In this document: positions 4,713 to 5,411 of the stretch, in pieces
How positions within the stretch are numbered: position 1 is the first letter of the stretch
Layout of the letters: every line of letters begins with the position of its first letter
NCBI GenBank assembly: GCA_017987425.1
Contig: JAGNTT010000133.1
Location: 1 to 5,411 of the forward strand
DNA: 5,411 bases
Source of the DNA: Candidatus Omnitrophota bacterium
Lineage (GTDB): Bacteria; Omnitrophota; Gorgyraeia; Zapsychrales; Fredricksoniimonadaceae
Direction of reading: 5' to 3'
The notes under the pieces: generated by a model
The model's input: only the letters and a program-made list of their open reading frames with translations
Databases searched by the model: none
What the model was told of the DNA's origin: nothing
Made by a program: the position numbers and the translations under genes

Positions 4713-5411
4713 ATGGACATGACGAAGATTGGCGGGGTTTTACAGGAAGCTTTGAAACGTAAAGCCTCAGATATTCACTTCATTGAGGGATTTCCGCCGT
4801 TTTTGCGTATCTACGGTGAACTGACTCCCATGGATTCGCCGCCCCTCGACGAAGCGAGGCTCAACGAAATCATCCTCGGTATGCTGACGCCTCTTCAAAA
4901 GGAATCTTTATACAAGAACAAGGAGCTGGACTTTTCCTACCGCAGCCAGAAGGAATTTCAGTTCCGCGTGAATGTCTGCTTTAGCGAAGGACAATTGGCC
5001 GCAAATATCAGAATCATGGCCGCCGAAATCGAGACCATGGAAAAATTGGCGCTGCCTCCGGTCATCAATGATTTGTGTATGAAACGCCGCGGTCTGATCA
5101 TCATTTCCGGAACAGCGGGAAGCGGTAAGACTACGACGCTGACCTACATGGTCAACCTGATCAACAGAACGCGCCGATGCAAGATCATTACCGTTGAAGA
5201 CCCGATCGAGTATTATCATAAGCCGCAGAGCAGCGTCGTTCTTCAGCGCGAGGTCGGGACGGACACCAACTCTTTTAACGATGCACTCAAATACGCATTG
5301 CGCCAGGACCCTGACGTTCTGGTCATCGGTGAAATGCGCGACCTCGACTCCATCGCCATGGCCATCACGGCCGCCGAAACAGGCCACCTGGTTTTAACAA
5401 CGGTCCACGCC
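4713..5411 (+). CDS. pilT: Type IV pilus retraction ATPase PilT (3' truncated by window)
   Basis: PilT is the hexameric cytoplasmic ATPase that powers type IV pilus retraction, twitching motility and DNA uptake. The visible 233 residues, of about 345-370 expected, have no internal stop and run off the window end. The N-terminal domain shows the PilT opening ASDIHFIEGFPPFLRIYGEL (18-37). The ATPase core follows: Walker A GTAGSGKT (133-140), Asp box ITVEDPIEY (159-167), Walker B region DPDVLVIGEMRDLDSI (199-214) with the catalytic E207, and His box AETGHLVLTTVHA (221-233). The GEMRDL signature separates PilT/PilU from PilB-type extension ATPases. The Walker A has Thr-Ala where PilT usually has Pro-Thr; the essential G, K and T remain. 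A paralogue such as PilU or PilT2 cannot be excluded because the C-terminal domain (AIRNLIRE region) is missing. It has its own strong ribosome binding site after a 92-base gap. Confidence 0.93.
   Translation, partial: MDMTKIGGVLQEALKRKASDIHFIEGFPPFLRIYGELTPMDSPPLDEARLNEIILGMLTPLQKESLYKNKELDFSYRSQKEFQFRVNVCFSEGQLAANIRIMAAEIETMEKLALPPVINDLCMKRRGLIIISGTAGSGKTTTLTYMVNLINRTRRCKIITVEDPIEYYHKPQSSVVLQREVGTDTNSFNDALKYALRQDPDVLVIGEMRDLDSIAMAITAAETGHLVLTTVHA

Overview
The window reads as an ordinary stretch of a Gram-negative bacterial chromosome with about balanced GC. All convincing genes lie on the + strand. The Gram-negative inference rests on a Sec-exported protein, a DUF2959-type lipoprotein and a type IV pilus ATPase. 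The sequence alone does not fix the phylum. No transposase, phage gene, CRISPR array, tRNA or rRNA is seen.

Layout. Bases 1-188 hold the 3' end of an upstream gene whose tail looks like the end of a retropepsin-type aspartyl protease domain. One base after its stop codon begins a 79-residue DUF3820 / QSregVF_b protein (190-429), so the two are probably translationally coupled. A degenerate, roughly 9-11 bp periodic repeat arranged as two opposed arms (430-533) fills the gap up to recQ (542-2341). RecQ is a complete helicase with helicase core, zinc-binding, winged-helix and HRDC regions.

Between recQ and the next gene is a 325-base stretch with no obvious long gene. It contains an AT-rich promoter-like segment, a 34-codon ORF with a plausible ribosome binding site, and a strong Rho-independent terminator (2588-2627) only 39 bases upstream of the next start codon. 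A segment at 2452-2460 can pair with the 5' arm of that terminator, giving a mutually exclusive antiterminator. This region is the best candidate for an undescribed regulatory element: an attenuator, an orphan riboswitch-like leader, or a small RNA gene.

Downstream come an exported protein of unknown function with a DUF4214-like C-terminal segment (2667-3284), a DUF2959 coiled-coil lipoprotein (3337-3984) and a RutE/HadB-type nitroreductase (4030-4620). They are spaced by about 50 bases with no convincing terminators between them and may share a transcript. After a 92-base gap with a very good Shine-Dalgarno comes pilT (4713 to the window end). It encodes the type IV pilus retraction ATPase and is cut by the window after its His box.

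The genes do not form one clear pathway. The two envelope proteins and PilT all concern the cell surface. RecQ is DNA repair, and the nitroreductase is an FMN oxidoreductase of uncertain substrate.
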